64,000 bases of DNA, from the NCBI GenBank assembly GCA_013397455.1, contig VYZB01000096.1, positions 381,495 through 445,494 on the forward strand. The letters are read 5' to 3'. The position numbers were made by a program, and so were the translations under genes. A model generated the notes under the pieces. That model ran no database searches, was not told where the DNA came from, and saw nothing but the letters and a program-made list of their open reading frames with translations. Of this stretch, positions 40,901-52,178 are shown one piece after another (position 1 is the stretch's first letter; every line of letters begins with the position of its first letter). Origin of the DNA: Crotophaga sulcirostris. Lineage: Eukaryota > Chordata > Aves > Cuculiformes > Crotophagidae.

Positions 40901-43900
40901 AGCTATTTCTCTGCCCCAAAAGCAGGCAAAGCAGGTCAATAAGCCTTGTAGACAAGAAATGCAGACAGTTCTTTTTTTCAGTTGTGTTGTCTCCTGTGAA
41001 GTACAGCAGCTAGTTCTACCTGTCAAATTGCCTGACAGGCTGCGGACATCAATACCATAATTTTCTCAATGAGGCCATTTTTTCTTCTGGATGAAAACAT
41101 AGTCCTCTTCCATCTATCCAAATGTGGACTGTTCTAACATCTATCTTAGACATAAGAACATGTTTGTTCACAAGAACCTAACTGAACAAGCATTTTAAAC
41201 CCTGATAGTGTTGTTTCGCACCAAAGTACAATTGAGGGCTGATTTTTTTTCCATTTACCTTCTGAAGAGGTAATTTTACTTCCAAAAGCGTAGAAGCAGA
41301 GTGGGAGATGTCAGAGGAGCCTAATTTTTGTCATGTTCATATGCTGTGTTATTCTTAAGTGCTCTTCAGAGACTGGTACACAAAATCTCAACCATGGGGA
41401 GAGATTGGTGGTATTTGGAGACAGGAAGGCAAAAGTTATCTTTAATCCCTAACAGAAATGGTGATTGTAGGAACTGGGATGTCAGGAAAGTTTACCAGAT
41501 GAGAATAAATGATACTGCATGGAACCTGAAGATGACTGAAAAAGGCATGCTTTCAGTGAGGGACAGAGGGGAAAGGGAAGGTGGAGGCAGATTTGGCGAG
41601 GCAGCTGAGACTGGAGCAGCATTCCACTATGTTCCTGTGTCTGATTTATCCCTGTCTGTGGTTTTGCTGCTGGTTGGAACAGGACCACTCCTTTACCTTC
41701 CCACAGAGTCTGAGTTCCACCAAGGGAGCAATAAAAGCAGATGAGGCAGTTACAGTGCAGGCAATCATTGGTCAGAAGACCTAATACCACCAAAACTTTG
41801 CTTGATTGCAGTCTTGATACCATCAGGTCTGAAAACAACTTAAAAATACTGGGAGAAATAGAAAAATACTTTTATTTGAGTATTACTAGTATTGATTACT
41901 TACAGATACATATTTCAGTCTTCAGAAATCTGAAGGTACTTAATATTGGCTTAAAGTTATTTGCAAAGAAATCACTGGGAGCAAGTCTGGGTCCATGTTG
42001 TTTGTTTTAGAAAATACTGTCCTGTGTTTGTAAATTACAACTTGTTCTCAGACTACTGTAACAGTTAAGTTTTTAATTAAAGAAATGGAGGAAATAATTT
42101 ATAAAAATTGAGTGCATCAGCCACAATTTCACCTTGCAGCTATGTATTTTATAGTCATTAGTGCTGGTAAGCAGCAGTGAGGTATATACGTACAACAGTA
42201 CGTATTTTTACAGGTTTGACTTTGGAAGATATTCCAACAGTGTGCATTTTTTCAGAGTCTGTATTTTGTTTATATATTCCTATATTTTTAAATCTTGAAG
42301 TCTATCAAACAAAAATATTTTGCTGCAATAGGTACAAATTTTTAAGTTTAGAGATTTTACTGTTAATGTGTTCTGTTCTGTTAGAGACGAATGATTATTT
42401 TTAAAGCTTCTTTCAGCTGAAGCGGACTTGCTGTAAATGAATCGGAAGAACACAACCTCTCACAACTGTTTATATTAAACAGCAAAAGAAGTAATTTGTT
42501 TATGTGATCTGTGGATGATTTATATTTTAAGCTGCATGTAATTCTTTTTGTGCTGACAAGTTGATAGTGAGCACCACGGTCCTATGTGGATAAAGCTACC
42601 TAGCTTCCTGAACTTCAGTCTGGGTGGTGGTAAACCCGGGAAATATGAGTGAGAAGCTTAAGTACTGGAGGGCGGGAAACAGTTAATCATTTTTACCATC
42701 CCTCCTTTGGAACAGCAAAAGCAAAGGTAGTACAGACTACAACAGGCCACTTGTTACTGTTTACTTAAGTACTAACAGTGGTAGAAGTGTTTAGTCCTTG
42801 GGGAAACTCAGTGATTGAGCAAGAACGCAGAAGTTATTTTGATAACGCATAGCAGTAGTGTGGCCAAACTGTGATCATCCCTGAGCTTTAGGCAGGCCAA
42901 GGATGAAGGCCTCATATGTTTGGTTCTTCCTGATGAACAAAGATAAGTTCTGCTAAGAAAATAAACTGAGTATATTGGTCAATTTGCAACAATTGGTGAA
43001 AGAATTAAATTGTATATTTTAGGACTTGGCATGAGAGTTGTGGGAAAATAGTTCAGGGTTTCTGACTCTGGCTTGATTTTCTGTAGATCTGGAAACAGAG
43101 CAGAAAATTAATGCATAAACATATTTAACAATACCACGCTGGGTGCTGAAAATCCAAAATGAAAATTGAAACGGCATGAGAAACAAGAGCTCAGTCTTTC
43201 TTCTTACTTCAGTTTCTTACTTTTTCACTGCAAAATATTTCTAAGAATTTGAGCTTAACTTACAAAAAAAAAAAAGACAACAGCTACTGCAGACCATTAG
43301 TTTTTCAGTCCCTGTGCCTCTGCCCAATGGTTCTGGTTACAGTGCCATTAACAGAAAGCTAAGAAGAAATGCAGTTTCTTCATTTTTCATCTCCCAGAGG
43401 ATAGCTATATAACAACATCTGCCTTCAGAGGAGCATCTGCAGTGCTGCTTCCACCGAGAGAGAGAATGAGCCAATTCAACTGTTAAGTATGTTTGAATGG
43501 CAAAAAAAAACCACTTAGATTGTATGTTCACATTGAACTGTTGATCTAGGGAACAGGCAGAGTCAATAACCCAGTAACCTCTGATAACGATGTTGTGCTG
43601 GGCAGCTGAGGATGTCTGTTGATAAGCTCTGCAGCTGATGTAGCTGCAAACAGAAGAGATTTTGCTGAGAGTATCATCTTCATGCAGTTTTAGCTATAGC
43701 ATCAAACTATCTGGTCCAAGTGGTTGGTAGCACACACCAGTGACAGGGAACTCTGGATGGGAGCACAGTAACCTGAGTACTGAATTGCAGTGCAAAGCTA
43801 AGCACGATTGAGTTGAACACGTCCCAAACCCCTGGCAATTGCAGGTCCACCTGTCTGACTCCCAACTTACTCTGCCTCTGGCTTTGTCCAGAGATTCATA

Positions 43901-46900
43901 ATTCCTTTCTTACTGATAATTCCTGATAATGTTGTTATACATTGACATCCTCTATTTGTGTAGGCCTTGTGCATGCACTAAATGAAGTTTTGTTCTACTG
44001 CCTCACAATTGTATGCTACACAATTTGAATAAAACCACCTCACATGCTACAGAAATTAAAGTCTGAGAAACTTCTGCAAATCAGACAAGCCTAAGCACAA
44101 ACAACCTAAGAATGATGCCAGCAAAAGCTTAATTCCAGGAATAGTAATGGAAAATATGAGCACCTTGGTGTCTTTTCCTCACCTGTGTATTTTTTTGTTT
44201 ATAGCATATCAAATGTACAGCTCCATTATGTATTTAGAAAGAAAGGAACTCTTTCTAATGATACATCTGGGTCTGGATCTGTAACTATTTTTTTTTTTGT
44301 AAACTTCAAATATAATAGGCTTCAAAGTTCATAGGGGCCACTTTCCCTAAAATTTAGGATTTCCTGCTTTTCAAATTGATTGTACATTCCTGGTTTAATT
44401 TCCTTTTTTTGTATATATTTGGCATTACGATAGATAAATGCAGTTCTTCAGGCATCTCACAAATAATCTTATAAGTAAAAAATTATCAACTGGCCAATTC
44501 TCAGAGACATAGTAATACATCATTTAATATCTTCAGAAAAATTAGCTTAAAGAACAGTGTGGGAAAATGATAGCCTCAGTTTTCTACAGAACAAAGTTAT
44601 CTGTATACTCAAACCACTAAACAAAACCAGGTTTCTGTGGAAAAAAAGAAGTTAACAAAATGCATGAAACATCTGAACACATTAAATTATGAAAATAAAA
44701 GAACCCATTTGTAAAATTCAAAACCTGTCATGATGGCAGTGTGTATTTGCTGTTAACTGTACTCCTTTGTTTGATTTACTATTGTTTTCTTCTTTATTAA
44801 CCATCAGAAATGTAAAGACCTGCCAAAGTTTTAGAATAAAATTGATTTTAGTATAAAAACCATTTTGGAACCTTCCCAGTGCGAGAGTGAGGATGTGTAT
44901 GGAGGAGGAAGAAACTGTCTCTCATTCCCACTCTCTCCGTCACAGTTTGTAAGTCACAGTTTAGTAAATTAGCTGTGCCTAAAGTATAAAATGAACTTAA
45001 AAATACTACAGGTCTTAAAAAAAATTGCTTTTTATAGAATGAAAAGAATAGAGAGCAGCAGATCGATTCACAGATCAACATTGGCTTGAACTTTGACTTG
45101 AACTGTAAATAAACATATTATCAGGTTTACATAAGTACTGTTTCTCTCTTTCCTTAACCTTTAATTGCCTTGCATTTCTTGATACCCTGTGAAATCCATC
45201 TGAAGACCACAGCTAAGGGAAGCTGTCCTTGGCTGGCTCCTTCTTTCAGAGTTGCCCTGCTGAAGGGAGCCCCCTCTTCCAAAGTGCCGTTGACTCCATT
45301 GTCTCTAGAGCATGTGAGGACTGATGAGCACAATCATCTCAGACGCAATGGAACTCCCAAATAGAAGCAGCGTCTTCTAGGGATATCATTCCAAGTTTAC
45401 CTTTTCATATTTAAGATGCTAATACAGATTGCGCCTTGTCAGAGGTTAATGCAGTCAATATTACATGTTTTTCCTACCCTTTTATTAGTTCTCTTGAAGG
45501 TGAGCTACATATTTTTCCTACGAGTTGAAACTCTCCATTGTCTTTAATTCATGCTTTGTGATCTCATTCCTACATGACGTTCCCAAATCTGATGAGTAAT
45601 ATCTCTTTTTAGTCCAGCTTGTACGCTGTCATCTAATTCCATATCCATGGCTCCTTTACACACTGTGACTAATATTAAAGGAAATCTTTCCAATTATAAC
45701 AGCACATGCTTTCTGTGCAGTACTAAATATCTTCTCATAGACAATGTTTTATTCATCATGAAGTCTTTTGCAAAAATGGTGTTTTTTATTTGCTGTTCAC
45801 CAGCCACTGATTATTAGTAACGACAACACTAATCTCTAATTCTAGATATTTACAAAGTTGAACTACTTAATTTTTAGTAACAGCAGCATTAATTAAAGTA
45901 ACCACCAGGGTCTTTTTTCTGTGAAACTTTCTGATGTTTTAAACAGATTTCTTTAATACAGTCAACACAAATATGTACACCAACAGTTTTGAACATACCT
46001 GCATTAGGTAATAGCTAGTTATATTAACGAAAGGACACCATTAGATCAATAAACAGTCTTGAACCATTGTAAAGTCAGAATTGGACTAATATTTCTTTAC
46101 ATTTTCCTTTCATTTGTTTTGAAAAGTTAGATGAAGAGATTGAAATGTATATATACTTAGCTAAAAAACCTCATAGTAATAGCAGCTAACTTTCTGTACC
46201 TCTGGAGCCTAACAGTTTTTTAAAAAATGGTCACCTGTGGCTCTACAGGTAGGCTTTTCAGAGCTATAAGCAATAATGTCTTATATAATGAATGTAAAAG
46301 TAAATAGAAATATACTTGTTTTCTTGCATGCATTTTGATTAATGCAAAGCCACCATCACCTTAGACAACTGTGAATCATATTATGTCTTTTGAACTGATC
46401 CAGATCTCATAGTGTCATGATTAGTCTCATTTTCCAGTAACATACGTTAGGTGCAGCAGCTCTCCCTTCCTTGTTTTCAATTATCTGGGGTGCTAAGTTC
46501 ACTATGTCAGCTATTAACAATGTAGGTGATTTCTTACCAATTATATTAGGTATCGCTTAGTTTTTCAAGGGTTACTGCATACAGATAAAGCACCTTTGCT
46601 GTTTGTCTCTGTCCTCTAAGAGTTTTGCTGGACCAAAAAAAAAAAAAAAATTCATTTGAATGATGTAAAGCTGAAACCATGAAGCAGAAGCATTTTTCTG
46701 AAAAAGAAAAGGTAAAAATATTCTTGAAGAAGGGGAGAAATAACCCAAACCCCTAACACAGCCAGTGTATATGTAGTATGAAGTGTTATGGCCGTAGTAG
46801 ATGCCTCTCCATTTGTCACCAACAACTCTTTATTCCTTTGCCTTTCAGATATACACAAGCCTGCTTACCCCCTTTCCCACTGCATCTCAGAATATCCTTG

Positions 46901-47220
46901 TCAGCCCGTATTTTTTCATTGATGGTAGTATTTCATTAGCATAGAGTTAATGAGGAAAGCTCACTTACTATGCCAAGTCATAGAACCTTACAGTTTTACT
47001 AAATAATCCTTGCCAAAGTCTATAATCTCTACTTAAGAAAAGGGGAATATATTTTGGTTTATTTTTTTTTCCTGCTGTTAAAAAATGGCTTAATTGAAAT
47101 ACATTACTAGTGAGGCTTTATTTGTATAGTTTGGGCATCTACGTCAGACTAGACAAAAAAAAAAAAGAGAAGCATTGAAAAACAGTACAGTTGTCCTCAG
47201 CTATTACATCTTTTTCACAG
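37973..47220 (+). other. Intron, 9.2 kb
   Basis: AT-rich intron with no confidently recognised interspersed repeat. It has a 16-base poly(A) run at 46635-46650 and a 12-base one at 47155-47166. GC-richer patches occur at about 38370-38640, 41390-41760 and 45175-45380; each carries chance-length open frames without family features. No exon homologous to VPS13B was seen between the two flanking exons. Confidence 0.75.
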
Positions 47221-47392
47221 GGTGATTCTCTTCAGGGTGGTGATGATTCTCCATTCTCAGACTCCATTACACTGGAACAAACAACAAGTAATATCGGAGT
47301 CTCCAGTGGACGTGTCAGCCTATGGATGCAGTGGATGTTGCCAAAAATTACAATAAAATTGTTTGCTCCTGATCCTAGAAATAATGGCACAG
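47221..47392 (+). CDS. VPS13B: VPS13B exon (about human exon 26)
   Basis: The exon encodes 57 codons plus one base: GDSLQGGDDSPFSDSITLEQ, TTSNIGVSSGRVSLWMQWML, then PKITIKLFAPDPRNNGT. The acidic serine-rich start (DDSPFSDS) closes the disordered loop begun in the previous exon and contains acidophilic-kinase-like sites (inference). The second half is a hydrophobic strand of the rod and is highly conserved with mammals as I recall them. The acceptor is ttttcacag and the donor is g|gtattc at 47393. Confidence 0.96.
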
Positions 47393-48065
47393 GTATTCAG
47401 CATTTTTTCCTCTAATATACGATTTTAAATTCCATATATTATTTTACATCACAGTATTAGCTATTTAGAGCATTTGTTGACTATGTTAAACACTGTAATG
47501 CAGAAAAAATGTGTTGGAATTGTACTTCAAACAGGAGTGACAAAATGTAGTTAGGTTCATTTTGGTATGACTTCGTAGTACATTTTGTGTATGTCTGTGT
47601 ATAAACATGTAGTTTTTTATTGATAATTTCAAACTGAAATTCAACGTAACCATCACAGTATAATCCTTAAAGTCATAGAAAACTTAATACAGAGTTCAAC
47701 ATAGAAATTTCAGCTTCTTTGTTGAAAAGAGAAACGTGTGGTACACAGCTTCTCTTTTTTCCTTTGAGATTAAAGTTTGATTATCATCTGGACAGTAATT
47801 GTTTGAAAGGAACTCAGGTTCTATGAATATATTGCAGGACTTCAAGTATTTTTTTTTTATTAGGAAACACAGCTGTGTTACAATTAACATTGTTACTAAT
47901 AGAAATGTGAAAAAATGAGACTGATGACTAAGGCTTATTTTCACAGATGTACTTGAACCTTTGATTTAAACCACTATGCTAAAATAGCATAATCCTATTT
48001 ACAAAACCTGTCTCAGGTATATTTCCTGCTTAAAAACTTGCTTGTATTTTCTTTGATTATTGCAG
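47393..48065 (+). other. Short intron, 673 bp
   Basis: AT-rich intron, donor gtattc and acceptor attattgcag. It contains no recognised element. Confidence 0.85.
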
Positions 48066-48180
48066 AAGTTTGTGTTGTCAGTGAATTAGAAGATCTCAGT
48101 GCCTCAGTGGATATGCAGGACGTTTATACCAAAATCAAATGTAAAATCGAAAGCTTCAATATTGACCATTACAGAAACAG
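48066..48180 (+). CDS. VPS13B: VPS13B exon (about human exon 27), before the alternative pair
   Basis: The exon starts with AA completing a Glu codon, then VCVVSELEDLSASVDMQDVY, TKIKCKIESFNIDHYRN and AG of a split codon. It therefore ends in phase 2 and requires a downstream exon that begins with the third codon base. The donor is ag|gtaatt at 48181. Unspliced read-through gives AGG then TAA at once, so any transcript ending in this intron would stop one residue after Asn. It is a conserved strand-rich segment of the rod. Confidence 0.96.
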
Positions 48181-49497
48181 GTAATTCCCAGGAGTTTTTC
48201 TGCTTTAATTTCAGGCTGAAAGAAGGAGGCAGGTGGTGTTTTTCCATAATTCTTAACTTGAATTTATGATAATTGCTTAGTTTCAGTTAAAAGATTTTAA
48301 CCTTTTAAGTAGTAAAAATTAGAATTACATTTTGTCCAAATTATACTTAATTCCAAAGAAGTACATATAAATCATTAGAAATCAGAAGAGCATTTTTTCA
48401 CACTTAGTGCTCTGTTGGTCCATTAGACAAAAATCATCCATTTTAGCTGAAACTTTGAATGGGAAATTCCCTAAATATTGCTTGATTATTTGCTAGCGAG
48501 TGCCAGTATTTAATGATTTATGGTAGTCTTAAATATTAATAAGAAGTTTCCAAAAAATGGAGCTGTTTCTTTTGCTGTGGCTTAGCAACACTATAATGCA
48601 GGTAACTTAGCTGATTATCTGTGCCTGTGTGACACAGCATAGTGTTATCCAGACACACCAGAGTAAAATTTCAGTAACTAATGTCAACCAGTTTATCATC
48701 AATATTATGTACATTTAGGGTAGATAGATAGACCTACTCTATGTCTTGCAATTTAATTTAATAATTTGTTGCACCAATGTGACTGCGTTCATTTGGCACT
48801 CAGATGTGTGGTTCTGTAGAGAGACTGCATGTGCCACCTTCTAGCTCATATTGGCCATGAACACACTGGTCTTGACAAGATAAGAGAGAGCCTATGTAGT
48901 CTTTGATCAGCTGGGTTAGTATTTGTGATTACAGATCAGGAGATTCCATTGTAGGAGACAGAAGAGAAAATGCAACTGTTATGTCGTTTGATGAGAGGTA
49001 AAAATTGTTAAAGGCTTCAGAACAATTCTTGGCACTGAAAATTACTACAATCATTTTGACTTAGGAGTCATTGTCTGCAAAGTCTTATTGGGTACTTTTT
49101 GTTCCCAGTGGACAATAAGAAGGAGATATACTATCAACCTGGTGAAGTTAACAACATTTCTGAGACTTTATTCTGATCAGCTGTCCAAAAAAAAAATTTG
49201 TAATTGCTGTTCTTTTGCCTAAGGTAGAAATGCAGTTATTGTTTGTATGTATGGTAATGTTTGATTATCAAAAATTTTACCTTATTTCTTTCTTTATTTT
49301 TTTTTTAATCAAGTCATAATGCTTTAAAATGCTTTTGAATGCCTGCAGCTAGGTGCTCTTAACAAGCTTCTTTGTCCACAGATTCAATGGAAAGCTTGAG
49401 AGAAGGTACTTCACTCTCAGGAGCCTAATGCTCCATTAGAAATGTTTCCAACTTCTGGGTGTTCTTTTTTGCTAGAGTTATATTGACGCTTTTAAAA

Positions 49498-49513
49498 ACA
49501 ACAACAACAACAA
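49498..49513 (+). repeat. (CAA)n microsatellite
   Basis: Five consecutive ACA/CAA units occur here, followed by A/C-rich text. It lies in the intron about 180 bases upstream of the short alternative exon. Confidence 0.7.
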
Positions 49514-49684
49514 AAATCCCCAAACTCCCTCAAGCAACAAAAACCCCCAAAACACTTACTCCACAAAATTGTTAATGTTTGCATTTATATTTCATAGTCT
49601 TTTCAGAGTACCTTTTTCTATCTTTAAATCTCTGTGGACTAAAACCAAAAGCAGAGAATAGATAAGGTGAACATTCTGTCTTCC

Positions 49685-49691
49685 AGGTCAG
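49685..49691 (+). promoter_or_regulatory. Competing tandem splice acceptors of the short alternative exon
   Basis: Two AGs lie five bases apart: ttccag (49685-49686) and gtcag (49690-49691). The upstream AG gives a 66-nt exon that is out of frame and meets TAG at 49715-49717. The downstream AG gives a 61-nt exon that joins both neighbours in frame. The pyrimidine tract before them (cattctgtcttcc) is short. Confidence 0.7.
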
Positions 49692-49752
49692 GGAGAGAAT
49701 TGAGTCAGGACATTTAGAAGGAATATTTCTACAATGCAGAGAAAAGCTTTTG
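49692..49752 (+). CDS. VPS13B: VPS13B alternative exon, short form (28/28b pair)
   Basis: The exon reads G, completing Arg (AG|G), then ERIESGHLEGIFLQCREKLL, 20 codons, with donor ttg|gtgaga at 49753. It matches the mammalian short alternative exon, which I recall as containing QSGHFEGVFLQCKEK. That exon has 22 codons plus one base (67 nt). Here the canonical-looking exon (49687-49752) would be 66 nt and out of frame, indicating one lost base near the 5' end. Using the AG five bases downstream gives 61 nt, restoring phase 2-0. The human long and short isoforms differ by 25 residues (4022 vs 3997, from memory), equal to 142 minus 67 nt. The start shown is the only in-frame choice; whether the exon is still used is unknown. 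Confidence 0.75.
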
Positions 49753-49845
49753 GTGAGATTTCTTTCGTAAACTAAGGTGCTTACCTGAATAACTTTTTTT
49801 TCCTTTTTGTCTTCCACTCTTCCATGCCTCGTTCATTACATCAAG
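49753..49845 (+). promoter_or_regulatory. 93-nt spacer between alternative exons, with distant branch site
   Basis: The spacer holds candidate branch sequences ttacct (A at 49783) and aataac (A at 49792), followed by a strong pyrimidine tract at 49793-49837 with TCTTCC-type elements that PTB-like proteins bind. No AG occurs from the branch region to the true acceptor at 49844-49845. The branch points lie only about 30-40 bases from the short exon's donor, closer than the spliceosome usually tolerates. This would block splicing of the two exons to each other, as in alpha-tropomyosin. The branch assignment is inferred by consensus only. Confidence 0.6.
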
Positions 49846-49987
49846 CTTTGGGGAAGATTCTTGGTCTCTGGGGCAATATGGAGGAGTGTTCCTTTCCTGT
49901 ACTGACAAGCTGAACAGACGTACCTTGTTGGTTCGACCCGTCAGCAAGCAGGACCCTTTCAGTAATTTCTCTGGCTTGTATCCCTCT
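49846..49987 (+). CDS. VPS13B: VPS13B alternative exon, long form (28/28b pair)
   Basis: The exon begins with C completing Ser (AG|C), then FGEDSWSLGQYGGVFLSCTD, KLNRRTLLVRPVSKQDPFSN and FSGLYPS, 47 codons, with donor tct|gtaaga at 49988. It closely matches the remembered mammalian long exon (SLGEECWSLGQCGGVFLSC, LLVRPISKQDPFSN). At 142 nt it is phase 2-0, exactly as required. It shares the G-x-F-L-x-C core with the short exon (GVFLSC versus GIFLQC), so the pair probably arose by exon duplication and both supply the same beta strand with different following loops. It is well preserved and so likely the main form here. Confidence 0.93.
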
Positions 49988-51769
49988 GTAAGAATCTTTT
50001 AAAAAGTTTTTATTACAGAACTTCCACTAGTAAATGTCAGTTGGAGTTAAAAAAGAGAAGAAGAAAATCTCAAGTGATTTTAGATTGTAGTCTAATTTTT
50101 TTTTACTGAATATATTTATTGCTTTTGTTGATTATATTAGTTGTATTATTCCCCCTTTATCCTTTAGTGACAGTTACCAGTCATATTTTAGTAGGTATGG
50201 GAATGAGGGTTGATGATTCACATTGTGGTACATAACAGCAGAACCACTGAAGTAAAAGGGGATTGATTATTTTAAAAGTGAACCACCACAGTAATGTTTG
50301 GAGACTATATTTGAAAAAATCTAGTACTGAATGTTGAATGTTGTTGATTTAATTTTGATATCTACTTGAGAATTGAAGTACTTTTTATTGCTGTAATATA
50401 CTTTTATGTAGCATTTTAAGATTGCTTCTTATGATAATGCAATAATTAACAATTTTGTATTTGAGTCCTTCTTTTGAATGCTTCGAATATTACTTGCTGA
50501 TTCAGGATATCTGAGTGTGAGATATTTAAGTGCTTTTTTTTTCTTGCCTGTTTATCCTTGAAAGACTTTACATGTTATAACATTGGACTCTATCTTCACA
50601 AATGTATAGGTGTGTAAATGTTTTTGTTTCAGTGGAAGTTCTGTGTGATTTGATTTATTTTTTCCATTAATATTTATCGGTAATACTTTCTCTTATTCTG
50701 GTTTTTTTTTTCAGTTCTTATTGGGAATTAATTTGCTAATTTGTTTTAATTCACTTAATCATAAAAGCTCCCATTTCCTCAGCAATTAAGCTATGTGTTC
50801 TGTTTAAGAAAGAGATTCTTCTGTTAACAAGGTTTAAATTACATTCGATTTTTTAAATCAAATTTAAGATGCTGGAAGAAGCAACTACTAGCAAAACGTA
50901 GTTGCTTTCATTTGTGCTCACATGATTAAAGCTAATATTTAAACAAACATGGAATCTAAAATGTTTATTAAATTATTAAAATAACGTTTTTCTACTTACT
51001 TTTACATTTTTCACTCACTAACAATATATGATCGAAGGATTTCAAAGATCATATGGAAACTGTACTATGCATCTGGGAGCTAAGCATCTAATTGTCATCT
51101 TTAGCTGGGAAAACTGTCCTAAGTGAAGGAATCTGCCATTTCTTAAGTACAGTGCAGTGTATCTTTTAAGTGATGTGCTTTAACACATGATACTGCTATT
51201 CTCTTTAAATATTGAGAGCAGATGAGGGCAAAATCTTCTTAGAGTATTTAGTTGACTATGGGTGGTTTATACACCCATATTTAGATGGAGTGAGGCTATA
51301 TCAGCACCCAGGCATTATTTTAGCACCTATGGTGTTTGCATGTACAGAATGAACAGTTCAAAGCAGTAAGGTCTACTTCTGAAATGTCTAAAGTGAAGGA
51401 AAAATCAAAACATATAACTGTGTGAAAAATCAACAGAAAATTTTGGTAAATTGAGGTTCTTTAATATATGGAGGTTTTTTTGGCTGATTGGATTTGAATT
51501 TCATACAACAAAAATAATCAGAAAAGAAAGAAATGTTCAACAATTCATAATTTTCGCTGACACAATGCCATGAAGTGTGGACACACTGTGGACAAATTGT
51601 CTATTCAAAAAAAAGAAAGAAATTTTTTCCACTCTTCAGACACGGTGGAAAGCTATTAGATAATATAGAATCTTAAACATCCTAACTAATAGAGAATATG
51701 GTAATTGATGGATCCTGTATGAGTGCATTTTTGCAGCAGTTAATTTTTATTTTTTTTCCCTTGAAACAG
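49988..51769 (+). other. Intron, 1.8 kb, after the alternative pair
   Basis: AT-rich intron from donor gtaaga to acceptor gaaacag, preceded by a T-rich tract (51742-51762). It contains several T runs and no recognised repeat or exon. Splicing enhancers that choose between the paired exons could lie here, but I cannot point to one. Confidence 0.8.
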
Positions 51770-52178
51770 ACAACTGCAAAACTTTTAGATGGCTCACACC
51801 AACAACATGGATTTCTTTCTCTCACTTATACCAAAGCTGTGACAAAAAACGTCCGGCACAAACTCATATCAAGAAATGAGCGAAGAACATTCCATAAACT
51901 ATCGGAAGGTCACACTGATGGTTCTCCTCACTTTCTTCATGAGATCCTTCTCTCTGCTCAGGCCTTTGATGTGGTCCTCTGTTTTCCTTTGCTTAATGCA
52001 ATTTCAAGCATTTTTCAAGCCAGGTTGCCAAAGAGTCAAAAGGAAAAAAGAAAATCACCAGGCCAACCTATGAGGACTCATGCTCTAACTTCCCGCAACT
52101 TGCCTCTGATTTATATCAACACTGGTGTAATAAGAGTTTTCTTTCCCAAAAATGAGGAAGATCGTCGTACTGCAGAAG
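51770..52178 (+). CDS. VPS13B: VPS13B exon (about human exon 29)
   Basis: The largest exon of the window has 136 codons plus one base: TTAKLLDGSHQQHGFLSLTY, TKAVTKNVRHKLISRNERRT, then HFLHEILLSAQAFDVVLCFP, LLNAISSIFQARLPKSQKEK and NLPLIYINTGVIRVFFPKNE, ending AE plus G. It contains a basic patch (KNVRHKL, RNERR), a strand/helix segment and a Lys-rich loop (KSQKEKRKS) before another strand. The acceptor is gaaacag and the donor is g|gtacgg, a non-ideal donor lacking the usual +4/+5 AG. It follows the alternative pair in phase 0 and is closely similar to remembered mammalian sequence. Confidence 0.97.

Larger units (their letters stand above)
48181..49691 (+). other. Intron before the alternative pair, 1.5 kb
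   Basis: Intron from donor gtaatt to the acceptor of the short alternative exon. It includes a short CAA repeat near 49498-49513 and a C/A-rich patch after it. No other recognisable element is present. When the long alternative exon is chosen, the intron extends to 49845. Confidence 0.85.

Noticed and set aside
41328..41838. Overlapping open frames on both strands (138 and 118 codons)
   Set aside because: The patch is GC-richer, which lengthens open frames by chance; no family features on either strand.
45170..45364. GC-richer open frame with an acceptor-like ctttcag inside
   Set aside because: The peptide is unlike VPS13B or any family I know, and the flanking exons already join in phase 0 without it.
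46635..46650. Poly(A) run as the tail of a processed pseudogene or LINE
   Set aside because: The sequence upstream shows no coding relic, no CR1 end and no target-site duplication; CR1 elements do not leave poly(A) tails.
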